From: Tyto alba | Lineage: Eukaryota; Chordata; Aves; Strigiformes; Tytonidae | Reading direction: 5' to 3' | Assembly (NCBI RefSeq): GCF_018691265.1 | Contig: NW_024881321.1 | Coordinates: 24,525,698-24,589,697, forward strand | Length of the DNA: 64,000 nt | Part shown: positions 62,291 through 64,000 of the stretch, one piece after another | Numbering within the stretch: position 1 is the stretch's first letter | Layout of the letters: each line of letters begins with the position of its first letter | Position numbers and translations under genes: made by a program | The notes under the pieces: generated by a model | What the model was told of the DNA's origin: nothing | What the model saw: the letters and a program-made list of their open reading frames with translations, nothing else | Database searches by the model: none

Positions 62291-64000
62291 TGATACAAGA
62301 TTTATGTTGTAAAGGCAGTAGGAAATCTTGAAAAATTTAGAAATGCATGGAGTACTTCAGATCTGGTTGTCATTGCTTATTTCTTATGGCTATATATTAA
62401 ATAGTTATAGATGTTGGATGTGCTTTTTGTAAGCTTTTACTTATCTAATTACTTTTTTGAGAAATACTAATTCTGATAACTTTGATCCCGAAATCCCTGA
62501 TTCCTTCCTGATTCCTTCATTCTACTTACTTGGCATATATGCTATTAGAGGAGACAGACAAGAGTCTGAATTCACTTTTACCTGTTTGTGCCCAATTTTA
62601 AGTAGTAATTATATCCCTGGCAGATTTATTCCATTTAATGAGACAATTCTTAGTAGGAAATTACTCAGATGTTCAGATTCTGACAGAATATCGATCCACA
62701 GACCAATATAGATCCACAAGCCTTTGTAGAAGAAACCATTATTACATATTTTTATAGATAATAAAGTTTCTGAAACACAGATAAAATGTAGGACGGTGGG
62801 GTTTGTACCTATAATTTCTATCTTACAACTTTTACAAATTTTTTTCCTGGTTGAATTTGTTAAGGTTTTTAGAGTTTTTTTTTTCTAGTCCACAGCCATT
62901 GTACATCACAGGACGTTACAAAAATTAACTTTTACTTTTAATTGTTTAGATAAAATTACCTTTATTGATGAGATCTTATATGCAAGGATTCTAAGACTTA
63001 TTATTTGTCAAGTTGCCTTTGACAAAATTAGAAAAATAGAAGAAATCAGTGCTTTCTGATGGGTCCAAATCTTCATGGTTAACACCTTATTTCATCAAGA
63101 GATGCATTAATTTATGTAAAATACAAATAAATACTTCTGTTTCAGCTTTAATCAAAAACATATCAACAAATAAATGTGGGACTTATGTCTTGGTTTAATG
63201 AATCTACACGTATCTCTTCATGTACTTAACAAGTCATCTACACTGTGAATTAAAAAAAAAACAACTGTCTTGAAGGGACTTACAAAAATTCAGGTATCAA
63301 AAATTTTCCAGAAACCTTAGCCCATGCATGCGAACCCATTATTAAAATGCACTTTAATTGCAAAGGCCAAAGTGTTGATAAGCAGAGAAGTGGAAAACAA
63401 GTCAATTTTTTCTATAAGAAGAAAGAGAAAGGGTTCCTTGCTTAAAGTGAATGGAAGTACATAGCTGTTTAATTGTTCGCAATATTAGCTTTCAAAATCC
63501 ATTAATGGATTATCTGATGGGAATACTAGTAGGCTCAAATGAACACAAGTATATCAGTATGAAATGTGACATCTTTCATTTTCAGTTAATAATGATTCCA
63601 GCCATAGATAAACCTTCTATTCACCGCTGGTAGACTGTGATTGGAAATGTGTGTGCCTTGTCTGACATACTTCTAGTATGAAGTGACTCAACATCATAGA
63701 GTCCAGAGGAGCAAATAAGAAATGATAATCAGTCCCTAGGATTTAGCTGAGAAGAAAAGATGACTGTCACATTTATTCTTGCAGTCCTCTTTTTTTCTTT
63801 TTTTTTCTTACAATAATTTTCAAATTTAAAAATCAAAATTGAAGGTATCCTTTATGTGGATTACAGAGTATAATGGCATACAGCCCTATAGAAGATTCCA
63901 CTTAGATATTAAATACAACTTTCTAATGGTAAGAACAGTTAAGCACTAGTATGATTGTTTAGGTAGGCTGCAAAATCTCCTTTGCTGATTTTTTTTTTTT
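62291..64000. other. Single-copy AT-rich non-coding DNA
   Basis: No repeat, exon or RNA gene recognised; poly-T runs near 62878 and at the window end (63989-64000). Confidence 0.5.

Overview
The window looks like bird nuclear DNA. It is AT-rich, and its only LINE-type copies are CR1 elements, several ending in the degenerate ATTCTRTG-like 3' repeat typical of bird CR1. It also carries many solo LTRs of the TG...AACCACRACA kind seen across neoavian genomes, and no L1, Alu or other mammalian repeat was seen. I found no host gene that can be called with confidence, and no tRNA, rRNA, CRISPR array, bacterial operon or CpG-island promoter. The best reading is a gene desert or a very long intron. 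All open frames of 60 to 240 codons are either inside repeats, start at non-ATG codons, or are of a length expected by chance.

Layout. 1-10.2 kb is single-copy AT-rich DNA ending in a perfect 21-bp hairpin beside an LTR (10.25-10.86 kb). 11.5-17.8 kb holds three truncated CR1 copies. 19.6-21.0 kb is a GC-rich patch split by an LTR with exact ATGGG target duplications. LTRs lie at 22.74-23.68 and 26.50-27.11 kb, followed by an unassigned cysteine-rich open frame near 27.65 kb. 30.9-33.2 kb packs three unrelated LTRs into 2.3 kb, one of alpharetrovirus-like design with exact TTCAGG duplications. 36.9-37.9 kb is a 1-kb LTR, 38.4-38.55 kb a compound ATGCTA/TAA microsatellite, and 39.9-40.5 kb another LTR. 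48.67-49.50 kb holds an 87-bp LTR remnant next to a complete LTR. 51.62-55.81 kb is a nearly full-length CR1 on the minus strand. 57.01-57.61 kb is an LTR with exact CCTAC duplications. 58.56-60.4 kb is a three-layer nest (LTR inside LTR inside CR1), and 61.74-62.29 kb is a last CR1 copy.

The transposon content is the biological content here. The large CR1 retains traces of both proteins (ORF1 with a GDSL/SGNH esterase-like domain; ORF2 with APE endonuclease and reverse transcriptase). It is dead: it has nonsense codons and frameshifts, and a deletion that removed the catalytic FADD block. About 9 kb (roughly one seventh) of the window is solo LTR sequence, with no gag, pol or env frame, so the retroviral bodies appear to have been lost by LTR-LTR recombination. 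LTR ends were placed by aligning copies by eye and by matching target duplications; family names from Repbase could not be checked.
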